Assembly: GCF_003815975.1 (NCBI RefSeq)
Contig: NZ_CP033932.1
Location: 806,001 to 870,000, forward strand
DNA from: Chryseobacterium bernardetii
GTDB taxonomy: Bacteria > Bacteroidota > Bacteroidia > Flavobacteriales > Weeksellaceae
DNA: 64,000 bases
Direction: 5' to 3'
This document shows, in pieces, positions 55,603 through 64,000 of the stretch; within the stretch, counting starts at the first letter, position 1, and each line of letters begins with the position of its first letter. The translations under genes were made by a program, and so were the position numbers. Below the pieces are notes generated by a model. It was not told the origin of the DNA, ran no database searches, and saw only the letters and a program-made list of their open reading frames with translations.

Positions 55603-56334
55603 TTATGAGTAAATTCCACCGTTGATATTAATGACTTCTCCTGTAATGTATGAAGACTTTCTGGAAGCCAGAAACGCTACAAGGTCTGCCACTTCCTCTG
55701 CTTCCCCGAATCTGTTGGCTGGAATCATTGCCTTCAGTTCATCTTCATTGAATTCCTGTGTCATATCGGTTTTAATAAACCCTGGAGCCACTGCATTTAC
55801 GGTAACATTTCTCTTCGCAACCTCCTGAGCAAGAGCTTTGGTTGCACCTACTAACGCTCCTTTAGCTGCTGAATAATTGGTTTGGCCTGCTGTTCCCTTT
55901 ACTCCGGATACTGAAACCATATTGATGATTCTTCCGTATTTATTACGGAGCAGTTTCTGAATAAAGAAATTAGTTACATTGAAGAAACCATCTAAGCTGG
56001 TATTGATTACATTATTCCAGTCTTCTTTCTGCATCCACATAAACAGGCCATCTCTTGTAATCCCGGCATTGTTAACAATAACTTCTACCACAGCTTCAGG
56101 ATTATTTTCCTGCCATGCTGTTAATACCTCCTTTACTTCTTCGGTATTTCCTACATCAAACTTAAGAATTTCTCCTGTAGCCCCCAATTCTTCTACCTTA
56201 GCCAAAGTTTCCTTTGCTGCAGCTTCATTGGAAGTGTAGTTAATGAGTATATGGTAGTTCTTCTCTTCCGCCAGTTTTATACAGATTGCCCTCCCGATTC
56301 CTCTGGAGCCTCCTGTTACAATTGCACATTTCAT
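55603..56334 (-). CDS. fabG: 3-oxoacyl-ACP reductase (FabG-like)
   Basis: A 243-residue short-chain dehydrogenase. TGGSRGIGRAI is the NADPH loop, NNAGITRDGL follows, and the catalytic Ser-Tyr-Lys set is in SVSGVKGTAGQTNYSAAKGA. The C-terminal INGGIYS is typical of FabG. In this setting it reduces the 3-keto group of each extension round of the polyene chain. It is probably a pathway-dedicated copy rather than the housekeeping one. It follows the ammonia-lyase gene by 70 bases. Confidence 0.92.
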   Translation of the reverse strand: MKCAIVTGGSRGIGRAICIKLAEEKNYHILINYTSNEAAAKETLAKVEELGATGEILKFDVGNTEEVKEVLTAWQENNPEAVVEVIVNNAGITRDGLFMWMQKEDWNNVINTSLDGFFNVTNFFIQKLLRNKYGRIINMVSVSGVKGTAGQTNYSAAKGALVGATKALAQEVAKRNVTVNAVAPGFIKTDMTQEFNEDELKAMIPANRFGEAEEVADLVAFLASRKSSYITGEVININGGIYS

Positions 56335-56404
56335 GCGTTAGTGTTTATTTAGTTTTAGTTTTTAAAGTTACCTAGTTTTAAAGACAATTCATTTCAGCCA
56401 ATAC

Positions 56405-57925
56405 TTACATTGCCTTTAAATATTTTTTTACTTCTTCCAGATAAGGATACATCACCATATCATCTGAGAATGCAGGAATTATTTTTCTGATTGCACCGTA
56501 CAATTCTTTGGTAGACGATGAAACCTCATTCTGGAAACCAAGATATTCAATCGCCTGAACGATAGTAATAGCTTCAATCGCCAATACTTCGAAAGCATTT
56601 TCAATCACCTTTCTGCAGATTACCGCGGCATTGGTTCCCATGCTTACGATATCCTGATTATCATTATTATTCGGAATACTGTGAACATACATAGGATTAG
56701 ACAGCATCTGGCTTTCCGCTGTAGTGGAAGTTGCTGTAAACTGCACTCCCTGCATCCCGAAATTGAAACCTAATTTACCTAAATTTACAAAAGGAGGCAA
56801 AATTTCGTTGATTTTAGCATTTAAAAGATAGTTAAGCTGTCTTTCTGCAAGCATCGTAAGTTTCGTTACCACAATTTTTAACTTATCCATTTCCAGAGAG
56901 ATATAGTCTCCGTGGAAATTTCCTCCGTGGTAAACGTGTTGATCTTCTACATTGATAATTGGATTATCATTCGCAGAGTTGATCTCATTTTCAAGAACTT
57001 TCTCTGTATATTCCAATGTATCTAATACCGGACCTAGAATCTGTGGTACACATCTCAAAGAATAATATTCCTGTACTTTTTCCTTGAATACTTTTTCCTG
57101 TTCTTCAAAGTGAGTATAAAGATGGTCTGCTCTTTTTCTGATCAGTTTACTGTCAGCAAGATGTTCACGCATTCTTTCTGCTACTTTCTGCTGACCGTAG
57201 TGTCTTTTTGTTCCGTTTAATGCTTCTGATAAATGATCATCATAAGCCTGAACAATTTCATTGATGGCACAGGAAAGTTTAATGGAAATATCTGTTAACT
57301 GATTCGCTTTATAAGCATTAACAATTCCAATTCCTGACATTACTGAAGTTCCGTTCATTAAGGCAAGCCCTTCACGAATTTCTACCTTTATCGGGTCTAA
57401 TCCTTCTGTTTCAAAAACGTCTTTGGTAGACTTTCTTTCTCCTTTATAGAACACTTCTCCTTCTCCAATCAGTACCAGGGCTAAATGGGCTAACTGAACA
57501 AGATCACCGCTTGCTCCTACTCCTCCATGTTCGAAAATCAATGGAATAATATCCCTGTTGATAAGTTCCTGAAGAAGGTGAATAACAGACTCATGTACTC
57601 CTGAATTCCCTAAGGACAGGGTATTCATTCTCGCTAACATACAAGCTTTCACTTCTTCAGCAGGCAATGGATTTCCAATGCCTGAAGAGTGGCTCCGGAT
57701 CAGATTATACTGAAGCTGGTGTGTGTCTTCATCACTGATCTTGAATTGCGCCATAGGCCCAAAACCGGTGTTCACACCATATATTACTTTATTTTTTGAA
57801 AATTCCTTTAAAAACTGAAAACTTGTATTCACTCTTGATAAAAGCGATTCATCCAGTTCTATTTTTTCATTCTCAATGATAATTTTTTGAAAGTCTTTCA
57901 GTTCTAAAAAGTTATTTATTTTCAT
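56405..57925 (-). CDS. Aromatic amino acid ammonia-lyase (tyrosine/histidine type)
   Basis: A 506-residue MIO enzyme. The ASG triad that forms the MIO prosthetic group is Ala138-Ser139-Gly140 in GGVGASGDLVQL. Tyr49 in VIYGVNTGFG is the conserved catalytic loop Tyr. The substrate-selectivity position reads RSHSSG (Ser78-His79), as in histidine lyases and in some flavobacterial tyrosine ammonia-lyases. The homology alone would say HutH, but the pigment context argues for tyrosine, giving 4-hydroxycinnamate as the flexirubin starter. No other hut gene is nearby apart from the degenerate arginase-like protein far away. Start ATG 57925; the TTG just upstream is unlikely. Confidence 0.85.
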   Translation of the reverse strand: MKINNFLELKDFQKIIIENEKIELDESLLSRVNTSFQFLKEFSKNKVIYGVNTGFGPMAQFKISDEDTHQLQYNLIRSHSSGIGNPLPAEEVKACMLARMNTLSLGNSGVHESVIHLLQELINRDIIPLIFEHGGVGASGDLVQLAHLALVLIGEGEVFYKGERKSTKDVFETEGLDPIKVEIREGLALMNGTSVMSGIGIVNAYKANQLTDISIKLSCAINEIVQAYDDHLSEALNGTKRHYGQQKVAERMREHLADSKLIRKRADHLYTHFEEQEKVFKEKVQEYYSLRCVPQILGPVLDTLEYTEKVLENEINSANDNPIINVEDQHVYHGGNFHGDYISLEMDKLKIVVTKLTMLAERQLNYLLNAKINEILPPFVNLGKLGFNFGMQGVQFTATSTTAESQMLSNPMYVHSIPNNNDNQDIVSMGTNAAVICRKVIENAFEVLAIEAITIVQAIEYLGFQNEVSSSTKELYGAIRKIIPAFSDDMVMYPYLEEVKKYLKAM

Positions 57926-57948
57926 CAATTAAAAGTAATAGTTGATAA

Positions 57949-57983
57949 TTTTGTAAAATATTAATTATTTGTCACTAATTTTG
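57949..57983 (+). promoter_or_regulatory. Promoter of the halogenase-like flavoprotein gene
   Basis: TTTTG (57949-57953), a 22-base spacer and TAATTTTG (57976-57983) followed by C. The predicted start leaves a leader of about 30 bases before the ATG at 58024. Confidence 0.5.
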
Positions 57984-57986
57984 CGG

Positions 57987-58022
57987 CAAAGATAAAAGTT
58001 ATTATTAAAATAAAAAATCAAA
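57987..58022 (-). promoter_or_regulatory. Promoter of the ammonia-lyase operon
   Basis: Minus strand TTTG (58022-58019), a long 24-base spacer and TATCTTTG (57994-57987). It overlaps face to face with the plus-strand promoter at 57949, and its -33 box adjoins the start codon of the divergent gene. Confidence 0.42.
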
Positions 58023-58023
58023 G

Positions 58024-59271
58024 ATGAGCAAAGAATTTGTTGACGTTCTTGTAATCGGAGCCGGACCCTCCGGATGCGTATCTTCTTCGTACTTAAAGAA
58101 CAATAACGTCAGCGTAAAAGTTGTTGAAAAGACAAAATTCCCAAGACTGGTAGTCGGTGAAAGCTTAATTCCAAGGGTAATGGACCACTTTGAGGAGGCT
58201 GGTCTTTTCCCTGCATTGGATAAAATGGGCTTTGAGAAAAAACTGGGTGCACGTTTCCTTCGCGGTGACGAGGTCTGCATTTTTGATTTCAGCAATAAAT
58301 TCGGAGAAGGCTGGGACTGGACCTGGCAGGTTCCAAGAGCTGATTTTGATAATACCCTGGCTCAGGAAGTCATCAATAAAGGAGTTGATCTTGAATTTGA
58401 AACAGAAGTTATTGACATCAAATTTAACGGAACAGATTCTATCACAACTGTAAAAACAAAAGACGGAGAAACAAAAGAGATCCACGCAAAGTTCGTAATT
58501 GATTCAAGTGGGTACGGAAGAGTGTTACCTCGTCTTTTAGATCTTGAAAAACCTTCAAAATTATCTCCACACTCTGCTATCTTTTCTCATGTAAAGGATA
58601 TTAACAGAGAACCAGGTGAGGAAGGAACTTTAATTTCTTTTGATATTATTGAAACCGAAGTATGGCTTTGGGTAATTCCTTTTTCTAACGGAAATACAAG
58701 TTTAGGAATTGTAGGCCCAACTGAATATATTGATAAATTATCGGAGAACGGAGATACTGCCGAGGCTTTGAGAAAAGCAATTTCCCTTTCAGATTATTAT
58801 GTAAAGCGTTTTGGTGATATAGAATTTCTTTTTGAACCAAGACATCTTAAAGATTATTCATGTTCTGTAAAAAGTCTTTTCGGAGATGGATTTGCCTTAA
58901 CTGGTAACGCTTCAGAATTCCTTGATCCTGTTTTTTCTTCAGGAATGGCTTTCGCTACAGAATCAGGGATGGTTGCCGCTAAGTTGGCATTAAGACAGCT
59001 GAATGGTGAGAAAATCAACTGGCAAACGGAATACACCGATTATATTTTATATGGTGTAGATGTTTTCACCACCTACGTAAAAGAATGGTACACAGGAAAT
59101 CTTCAGGAATTATTTTTCCACCAACCGGAAAACCCCGATGTGAAGAAAAAGATCTGCGCTGTATTGGCCGGATATGTCTGGAATAAGGATAATCCTTTTG
59201 TAAAAAAACATGATACGGTGATTAAGAATCTTGCCAACCTCATCAAGTTAGAAAAAGAACAACAGCAATAA
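58024..59271 (+). CDS. FAD-dependent oxidoreductase, halogenase-like
   Basis: A 415-residue flavoprotein. The FAD loop GAGPSG is at residues 12-17, followed by KFPRLVVGESLIPR (about 38-51). WLWVIP at 214-219 fits the WxWxIP fingerprint of FAD-dependent halogenases, a motif also seen in some related monooxygenases. Flexirubins may carry ring chlorine or extra hydroxyl groups, so ring halogenation or hydroxylation is plausible. It is transcribed divergently from the ammonia-lyase operon from overlapping promoters and ends at a good terminator, so it is a single-gene unit. Confidence 0.8.
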   Translation: MSKEFVDVLVIGAGPSGCVSSSYLKNNNVSVKVVEKTKFPRLVVGESLIPRVMDHFEEAGLFPALDKMGFEKKLGARFLRGDEVCIFDFSNKFGEGWDWTWQVPRADFDNTLAQEVINKGVDLEFETEVIDIKFNGTDSITTVKTKDGETKEIHAKFVIDSSGYGRVLPRLLDLEKPSKLSPHSAIFSHVKDINREPGEEGTLISFDIIETEVWLWVIPFSNGNTSLGIVGPTEYIDKLSENGDTAEALRKAISLSDYYVKRFGDIEFLFEPRHLKDYSCSVKSLFGDGFALTGNASEFLDPVFSSGMAFATESGMVAAKLALRQLNGEKINWQTEYTDYILYGVDVFTTYVKEWYTGNLQELFFHQPENPDVKKKICAVLAGYVWNKDNPFVKKHDTVIKNLANLIKLEKEQQQ

Positions 59272-59274
59272 AAC

Positions 59275-59301
59275 AAAAGACTGCAATGAGCAGTCTTTTT
59301 T
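59275..59301 (+). terminator. Terminator of the halogenase-like gene
   Basis: A 10-base perfect stem AAAAGACTGC (59275-59284) / GCAGTCTTTT (59290-59299), a 5-base loop and a T-run. Confidence 0.88.
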
Positions 59302-59329
59302 ATATATTTTTACTTCTGAACAATTCAGA

Positions 59330-60622
59330 TTATCTCAGATCTATAAATGTAATCGGCTTTCGGCTATTCGGATTGAAAACGGTTTTAGACAGGATATTAA
59401 AATCAATGATCTCAATTTTCGGGCTTACTCTTAATTTTGCACGGAAATGATCTCTTACTTCATTTACGAAATTTTCATGTTCCTGATCTGTACTTAATTT
59501 GATGATAATCTCATCCAGTCCGATCTCATTAGCCTGAATTACGATCTGATAGCAAAGAATATTGTTAAAATCATTCAGAATATCATTCATTGCAGGCGGA
59601 TACAGTGTAGTTCCTTTATATTTGATCATCTGCTGCTTTCTTCCGATCACAGGGCCTAATCTCATGGTATTTCTCCCACATTGACAAGGTTCGTAATGGG
59701 CTTTTACAATATCCCCGGTTTTAAACCTCAGCAAAGGGATTGCCTCTACTCCCAAAGTTGTAATCGTAAGTTCACCACTTTCGCCTTCTTTAACAATATT
59801 TCCTTCATCGTCCAGAATTTCTGTGATGATAAGTTCAGGATGATGGTGCCCACCGATCTGGAATTCACATTCTGTGAAAGCTGTACTCATTTCTGTAGAA
59901 GCATACGTGGAAAAGAGCTTAATATCCCATTTTTCTTTGATCTTCTGCGAAAGGATATTATCTGTAAAATCCTGATTTTTGATGCTCTCTCCGATGCAAA
60001 CCGCTCCATAAACACTTGAATTTTTATAATCCAGGCCATGCTTTTCAGCATAATCGATCATCTTCAGTAAAAATGAAGGTACTGTAATCAGGTATTTTGG
60101 TTTGTATCTGAAAATAGAATCCCACTGCAGTTCAGGTATCCCAGGTCCCATTCGTACAACACTCGCACCCATTTTTCTTAATCCTAAAAAATAAGCGAGT
60201 CCTGCCATGAAACGTTTATCAATCGTAGTAATCATCTGCACTACATCACCTTTCTGAATTCCGGCACAGGCAAAAGATATCGCTTCATTGTATGCAAGCC
60301 TTTCAAGATCTCCATCTGACAAACCAAAGGTTACCGGATCTCCCAGCGTTCCGGAAGTAGTACTATAATCTACAATTTTATCTGGTGAAATACAGAAAAA
60401 GTCATGATTATGCTGCTGCAGATCATTTTTTGTAGTTGTAGGAATCTTTTGGAGATCTTCCAATGTACGGATCTCTCCAACATTGATATTTTTTTCCTTA
60501 AAAAGTCTCTGATAAAAAGGTGAATTCTCTTCAAGATAAGCCAGCAGCTGTTGAAGTTTTTCTTCCTGAAACGCCTTTATTTCCTGAGTACTTGATTTTT
60601 CGATGAACGGATGAAATTCCAA
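59330..60622 (-). CDS. PaaK-type AMP-forming CoA/ACP ligase
   Basis: A 430-residue adenylate-forming enzyme of the phenylacetate-CoA ligase family. YSTTSGTLGDPVTFG (about residues 91-105) is the ATP loop, STYASTEM (about 234) the adenine motif, and RFKTGDIV (about 293) the hinge region. In flexirubin clusters such a ligase activates 4-hydroxycinnamate from the ammonia-lyase for loading on an ACP. There is no ATG at the N-terminus: a stop lies five codons upstream of the TTG at 60622, so the gene should start with TTG. It converges on the halogenase-like gene and may be transcribed from its own promoter, which I could not identify. Confidence 0.86.
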   Translation of the reverse strand: MEFHPFIEKSSTQEIKAFQEEKLQQLLAYLEENSPFYQRLFKEKNINVGEIRTLEDLQKIPTTTKNDLQQHNHDFFCISPDKIVDYSTTSGTLGDPVTFGLSDGDLERLAYNEAISFACAGIQKGDVVQMITTIDKRFMAGLAYFLGLRKMGASVVRMGPGIPELQWDSIFRYKPKYLITVPSFLLKMIDYAEKHGLDYKNSSVYGAVCIGESIKNQDFTDNILSQKIKEKWDIKLFSTYASTEMSTAFTECEFQIGGHHHPELIITEILDDEGNIVKEGESGELTITTLGVEAIPLLRFKTGDIVKAHYEPCQCGRNTMRLGPVIGRKQQMIKYKGTTLYPPAMNDILNDFNNILCYQIVIQANEIGLDEIIIKLSTDQEHENFVNEVRDHFRAKLRVSPKIEIIDFNILSKTVFNPNSRKPITFIDLR

Positions 60623-60707
60623 TGATTTTAATTTTTAATGGACAAATTTATTTAAAATTAAAAGATTGAAACAGTAAAAGATCAAAAGATTATACATTCC
60701 CAATCAT

Positions 60708-62396
60708 TTATCTCTGGAATGTAAAGGTCTGTATATTGGTATTTCCTGCACTATTAATGGTGGTTACTTTTAAACTATGCAAACCTGAACTTTTTGGACA
60801 TTTCTCATCAAAAATATATACAAAATCGTTTTTCACACGGGCAAACCGCAGCCATTTCCCATCAAGTTCTGCCCGGAAGAAAACTATATCACCTACTTTT
60901 GTGCTTCCTTTTAACCTTAAGAAACCGCCACTGACAATAGCTCCCTCTTTCCAGTCTGAAGAAACTGATGGTAAACTATTATCCAATATCAAATCTGCCG
61001 TACCCAATCTGTTGAACTGTGATTCTGCCTGATCGCCGTTCCATTTTGCTTTTACAGCATCCTTATCAGTTCCATAGTTAAACAAAACCACTACTTTATC
61101 TTTTTCTTCTTTGGAAAGCTTCCTGTTGGGTTTTATTTTCAAAGTATAATAATCATGAACAGGAAGATACGGATTCTGTAAAACAATAGTATTGGAAACT
61201 GCATTTCCATCCGTGCTGCTTTTTTCATACATATCGAAATTTACAGCATCATATAATGCACTTTTACTGAAACTGATTGCTGCATTTTCAGTAGTAAGCG
61301 TTTTTCCTTCATTAGGTAAAATTGTCTTTCCTGATGATGCAATTCCGCTTCCTGCATTACTCAACTGAACTTTGGTGGTTAACCTGCTGGTGTTTCCTTT
61401 TACGTCCTTTAAAACAATTTCAATATTGTGAATGTCTTCATCCTGAAGGTTGATAATTCCAGACAGATCAGGAACACTGTAATTTTGTAATTTCATCCCC
61501 GGTAATGAAGATAAGTGCTGAATTGCTACTTTGTCCCTGCTGAATTTAGTATAATCTATACAGCCATTCAGGTAACGGGTATCATCATAGCTCACTTTAT
61601 CAATACTGAAACCATAAATCAGTTTCCCATCCATCAATATTTCTGCTTTATAAATTCCAAGATTAAAGCCCTGATTGGCTTTATCTACAGCTTTTATTCC
61701 AAAACTTATCAAGGGAGAATTCACTCTGACAACATCTGCGGTATAGGCATTTCCTACTTTTTTAACGGCAATTCCGTTCGCCCCCGGTTCATAGGTACTG
61801 AATCTGCGGTCATACCAATACAGTCCGCTGATAATAGGTGCTACAGAATCCGGGATATTAAATCCAAACAGCAGAGGGTTAAGACATTCTTCTGTTTTTG
61901 TATCCCTGATCTCAAAATGCAAATGAGGGCCTGCTGAACCTCCTGTATTTCCGCTCAAAGCTATAAGCTGACCTTTGGCAACCGGAAACTGCCCTTGTTG
62001 AAATGTAATATCCTGTTCCCATTTTTCGTCTTTATACTGCTTCTCTTTTACATATTCATCAAGCTTATCGAAATACTTATTCAAATGGGCATATACTGTT
62101 GTAAAACCATTTGGATGGGTGATATATATGGCATTCCCAAAACCATAACGTTCCACTTTTACTCTGCTTACGTAGCCATCTGCGGCAGCTACAACCGATA
62201 AATTCTCCTGGCTGTTGGTCCTCAAATCCAATCCCATGTGAAAATGATTGGTTCTTACCGCACCAAAATTGGCAGCCAGCTGCATAGGAATATTCAGAGG
62301 ATTACGGAAATAATTTTGGGGATAGTTATTTTGGGCTTGTGTGATGATTGTACAGATACAACAGATAGCAGCCATCAGTTTGGAGAAAGTTTTCAT
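60708..62396 (-). CDS. M23 family zinc peptidase with long C-terminal domain
   Basis: A 562-residue exported protein. Signal peptide (MAAICCICTIITQAQ) is followed by a LytM-type domain: HMGLD (His53, Asp57) and PHLHFEIRDT (about residues 166-175) give the zinc ligands. The domain is near the N-terminus, and some 380 residues after it are beta-rich, so the architecture is that of the large flavobacterial M23 proteins rather than LytM or EnvC. Likely cleaves peptidoglycan cross-bridges. It is outside the pigment pathway by function. Confidence 0.9.
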   Translation of the reverse strand: MKTFSKLMAAICCICTIITQAQNNYPQNYFRNPLNIPMQLAANFGAVRTNHFHMGLDLRTNSQENLSVVAAADGYVSRVKVERYGFGNAIYITHPNGFTTVYAHLNKYFDKLDEYVKEKQYKDEKWEQDITFQQGQFPVAKGQLIALSGNTGGSAGPHLHFEIRDTKTEECLNPLLFGFNIPDSVAPIISGLYWYDRRFSTYEPGANGIAVKKVGNAYTADVVRVNSPLISFGIKAVDKANQGFNLGIYKAEILMDGKLIYGFSIDKVSYDDTRYLNGCIDYTKFSRDKVAIQHLSSLPGMKLQNYSVPDLSGIINLQDEDIHNIEIVLKDVKGNTSRLTTKVQLSNAGSGIASSGKTILPNEGKTLTTENAAISFSKSALYDAVNFDMYEKSSTDGNAVSNTIVLQNPYLPVHDYYTLKIKPNRKLSKEEKDKVVVLFNYGTDKDAVKAKWNGDQAESQFNRLGTADLILDNSLPSVSSDWKEGAIVSGGFLRLKGSTKVGDIVFFRAELDGKWLRFARVKNDFVYIFDEKCPKSSGLHSLKVTTINSAGNTNIQTFTFQR

Positions 62397-62839
62397 ACAG
62401 CATTTGGGTTTAGTTCTACGGAAATATATCAGATTTCAAGCAATGATCGTGCTATAGTGCTCTAGCTTGGTTTATTTTCCCACAGATGACACGGATTTTC
62501 ACAGATGATGATGATGGTCAATCTGCGAAATCTGCCTGATTTGCGAGAGATTATATTTAGGTTTTGGCTAAAGCCAATGGATCATGTTTTATTTTTTCGC
62601 GGACTAAAGCCCGCTTCTATTGAATTTAACCTAATTGAAAAAAGCCCGGAAAGCTGACAAAAGGGTCTAAAATATTCACTCATTCGCTCTTCATTATTCA
62701 CTTTTACCACTTCTTTTCATTTATATTTCTGAAATTGAAGTTTTTAATATAAATTACCTACAGAAAACATATCTTATAAACCGACAAAATTCACTAAATT
62801 TGCAGACTTAATTAATCAACGAATATTGAGATATTTACA
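62397..62839. other. Intergenic region with dispersed-repeat sequence
   Basis: No ORF is worth calling. It contains a CCACAGATGACACGGATTTT block with a repeated ACAGATGA word (62480-62510) and GGCTAAAGCC (62569-62578) and GGACTAAAGCCCGC (62602-62615) blocks. Elements of both types recur in many Bacteroidota genomes. The last part holds the ileS -7 box. Confidence 0.5.
62795..62802 (+). promoter_or_regulatory. Putative -7 promoter element of ileS
   Basis: TAAATTTG followed by C matches TAnnTTTG, 37 bases upstream of the ileS ATG. A -33 TTG at normal spacing is not visible. Confidence 0.45.
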
Positions 62840-64000
62840 ATGAGCCAATTTAAAGAATACAAAAACCTCAACCTTATTGACGTAGCAGAGAATGTAGCGG
62901 AATTTTGGAAACAAAATAAAACTTTCAATAAGAGTGTTGAGATTCGTCAGGGAAATCCTGAGTTTGTTTTTTATGAAGGTCCGCCTTCAGCAAACGGTAT
63001 GCCTGGAATTCACCACGTAATGGCAAGAGCATTGAAGGATATTTTCTGCCGTTACCAGACTCAAAACGGGAAACAGGTTTTCCGTAAAGCAGGCTGGGAT
63101 ACGCATGGTCTTCCTGTGGAACTGGGTGTAGAAAAAGAATTAGGAATTACAAAAGAAGATATTGGCAAAAAAATCTCTATTGAAGATTATAATAAAGCTT
63201 GTCGTGAAGCTGTAATGCGTTATACTGATGTATGGAATAACCTTACAGAGAAAATCGGATATTGGGTAGACCTTGATGATCCGTATATTACGTACAAGTC
63301 AAAATATATGGAAACTGTTTGGTGGCTGTTGAAGCAGTTATATGACAAAAGTTTGTTGTATAAAGGATACACAATTCAGCCTTACTCTCCAAAAGCAGGA
63401 ACAGGACTTTCTTCACACGAGCTGAACCAGCCTGGAACATATCGTGATGTTTCAGACACTACGGTTGTAGCCCAGTTTAAAGTAAAGAAAGATTCTTCTG
63501 CTTTATTCAATGATGTTGACGGAGATGTACATATCCTTGCATGGACAACGACACCTTGGACGTTGCCATCCAACACTGCCCTTACAGTAGGTAGAGATAT
63601 TGAATATGTTTTGGTTAAAACATTCAACCAATATACATTTGAGCCGGTAACCGTTGTATTATCCAGCGTTCTTTTACCTAAAGTATTCGGTAAGAAATAT
63701 GCTGAAGGTACAGATGAGGATTTTGCCAACTATACTCCGGAAACGAAAGTAATTCCGTTCAGAATTTTAAAAGAATTCACAGGAGAAAAACTTGTTGATA
63801 CAAGATATGAGCAGTTAGTTCCTTGGTTTACACCAAATGATAATCCTGAAAATGCTTTCAGAGTGATCTTAGGTGATTTCGTAACGACTGAGGATGGTAC
63901 AGGTATCGTGCACACGGCTCCAACTTTTGGTGCTGATGATGCGAGAGTTGCTAAAATGGCCCAGCCTGAGATCCCACCAATGTTGGTAAAGGATGATAAC
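62840..64000 (+). CDS. ileS: Isoleucyl-tRNA synthetase, 5' part (cut by window end)
   Basis: The first 387 codons of a class I synthetase that charges tRNA-Ile. Starting at ATG 62840, it reads FYEGPPSANGMPGIHHVMAR, where GIHH is the HIGH-motif equivalent, then KAGWDTHGLPVELGVEKELG. WTTTPWTLPSNTAL belongs to the editing (CP1) domain, and GTGIVHTAPTFGADD is the editing pocket region. These features fit IleS rather than ValS or LeuS. No stop codon occurs before the window end; the KMSKS loop and tRNA-binding domain lie beyond it. Confidence 0.96.
   Translation, partial: MSQFKEYKNLNLIDVAENVAEFWKQNKTFNKSVEIRQGNPEFVFYEGPPSANGMPGIHHVMARALKDIFCRYQTQNGKQVFRKAGWDTHGLPVELGVEKELGITKEDIGKKISIEDYNKACREAVMRYTDVWNNLTEKIGYWVDLDDPYITYKSKYMETVWWLLKQLYDKSLLYKGYTIQPYSPKAGTGLSSHELNQPGTYRDVSDTTVVAQFKVKKDSSALFNDVDGDVHILAWTTTPWTLPSNTALTVGRDIEYVLVKTFNQYTFEPVTVVLSSVLLPKVFGKKYAEGTDEDFANYTPETKVIPFRILKEFTGEKLVDTRYEQLVPWFTPNDNPENAFRVILGDFVTTEDGTGIVHTAPTFGADDARVAKMAQPEIPPMLVKDDN

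Noticed and set aside
1..64000. CRISPR array, tRNA or rRNA genes, insertion sequences
   Set aside because: I found no regularly spaced identical repeats, no tRNA-like TpsiC arm context and no transposase or integrase reading frame. The hairpin repeats at 42662-55600 are imperfect and not in an array.

Overview
The window looks like chromosomal DNA of a flexirubin-pigmented member of the Bacteroidota, most likely Chryseobacterium or a close relative in the Weeksellaceae. The evidence is AT-rich DNA with few Shine-Dalgarno sequences, promoter-like TAnnTTTG (-7) and TTG/TTTG (-33) boxes, two giant secreted proteins with type IX secretion (T9SS) sorting domains, and a complete dialkylresorcinol/aryl-polyene (flexirubin-type) pigment cluster. 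The genus is inferred from gene content; no rRNA or tRNA gene is visible.

Positions 1-13,300 (all minus strand) hold an exopolysaccharide region: a Wzc-like tyrosine autokinase, a Wza-like export lipoprotein, a WecA/TagO-type initiating transferase, a GT2 glycosyltransferase joined to a pseudo-arginase, topA, an EpsG-family polymerase-like protein and two polytopic proteins sharing a DWLINY-DGGFKRRGL motif. Positions 13,500-25,900 (minus) continue with two paralogous giant T9SS cargo proteins built from Fibrobacter major paralogous (FISUMP) modules, a third DWLINY-type membrane protein and a further polytopic protein. A decayed 3' end of a fourth DWLINY gene lies between the two giant genes, which shows that a membrane-gene plus giant-gene unit was duplicated in tandem.

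Positions 26,036-60,622 hold the flexirubin-type cluster. The plus-strand arm (26,036-49,613) encodes an RND exporter/acyltransferase/degenerate methyltransferase fusion, DarA, DarB, hotdog dehydratases and a thioesterase, a BtrH-like protein with an ABC exporter, an acyl carrier protein (ACP), catalytic and non-catalytic ketosynthases, a deacetylase, LolA-like and lipoprotein factors and a GT2-DUF2062 protein. A convergent minus arm (57,925-49,643) encodes an aromatic amino acid ammonia-lyase, FabG, a ketosynthase, ACP, an LpxL-type acyltransferase, a CrtI-like oxidoreductase and a C45-type acyltransferase. A halogenase-like flavoprotein (58,024) and a PaaK-type ligase (60,622) flank this arm. 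Proposed flow: the lyase makes a 4-hydroxycinnamate starter, the ligase activates it, KS/KR/DH/ACP extend it to an aryl polyene, DarB and DarA make the dialkylresorcinol, an acyltransferase esterifies the two halves, and RND, LolA-like and ABC proteins place the product in the envelope. The plus arm is interrupted by two minus-strand genes (a two-repeat protein of unknown function and an M16 protease) and a 15/16 match to the parS consensus.

Positions 60,708-64,000 hold an M23 peptidase, an intergenic stretch with dispersed-repeat sequence, and the 5' part of ileS, cut by the window end.
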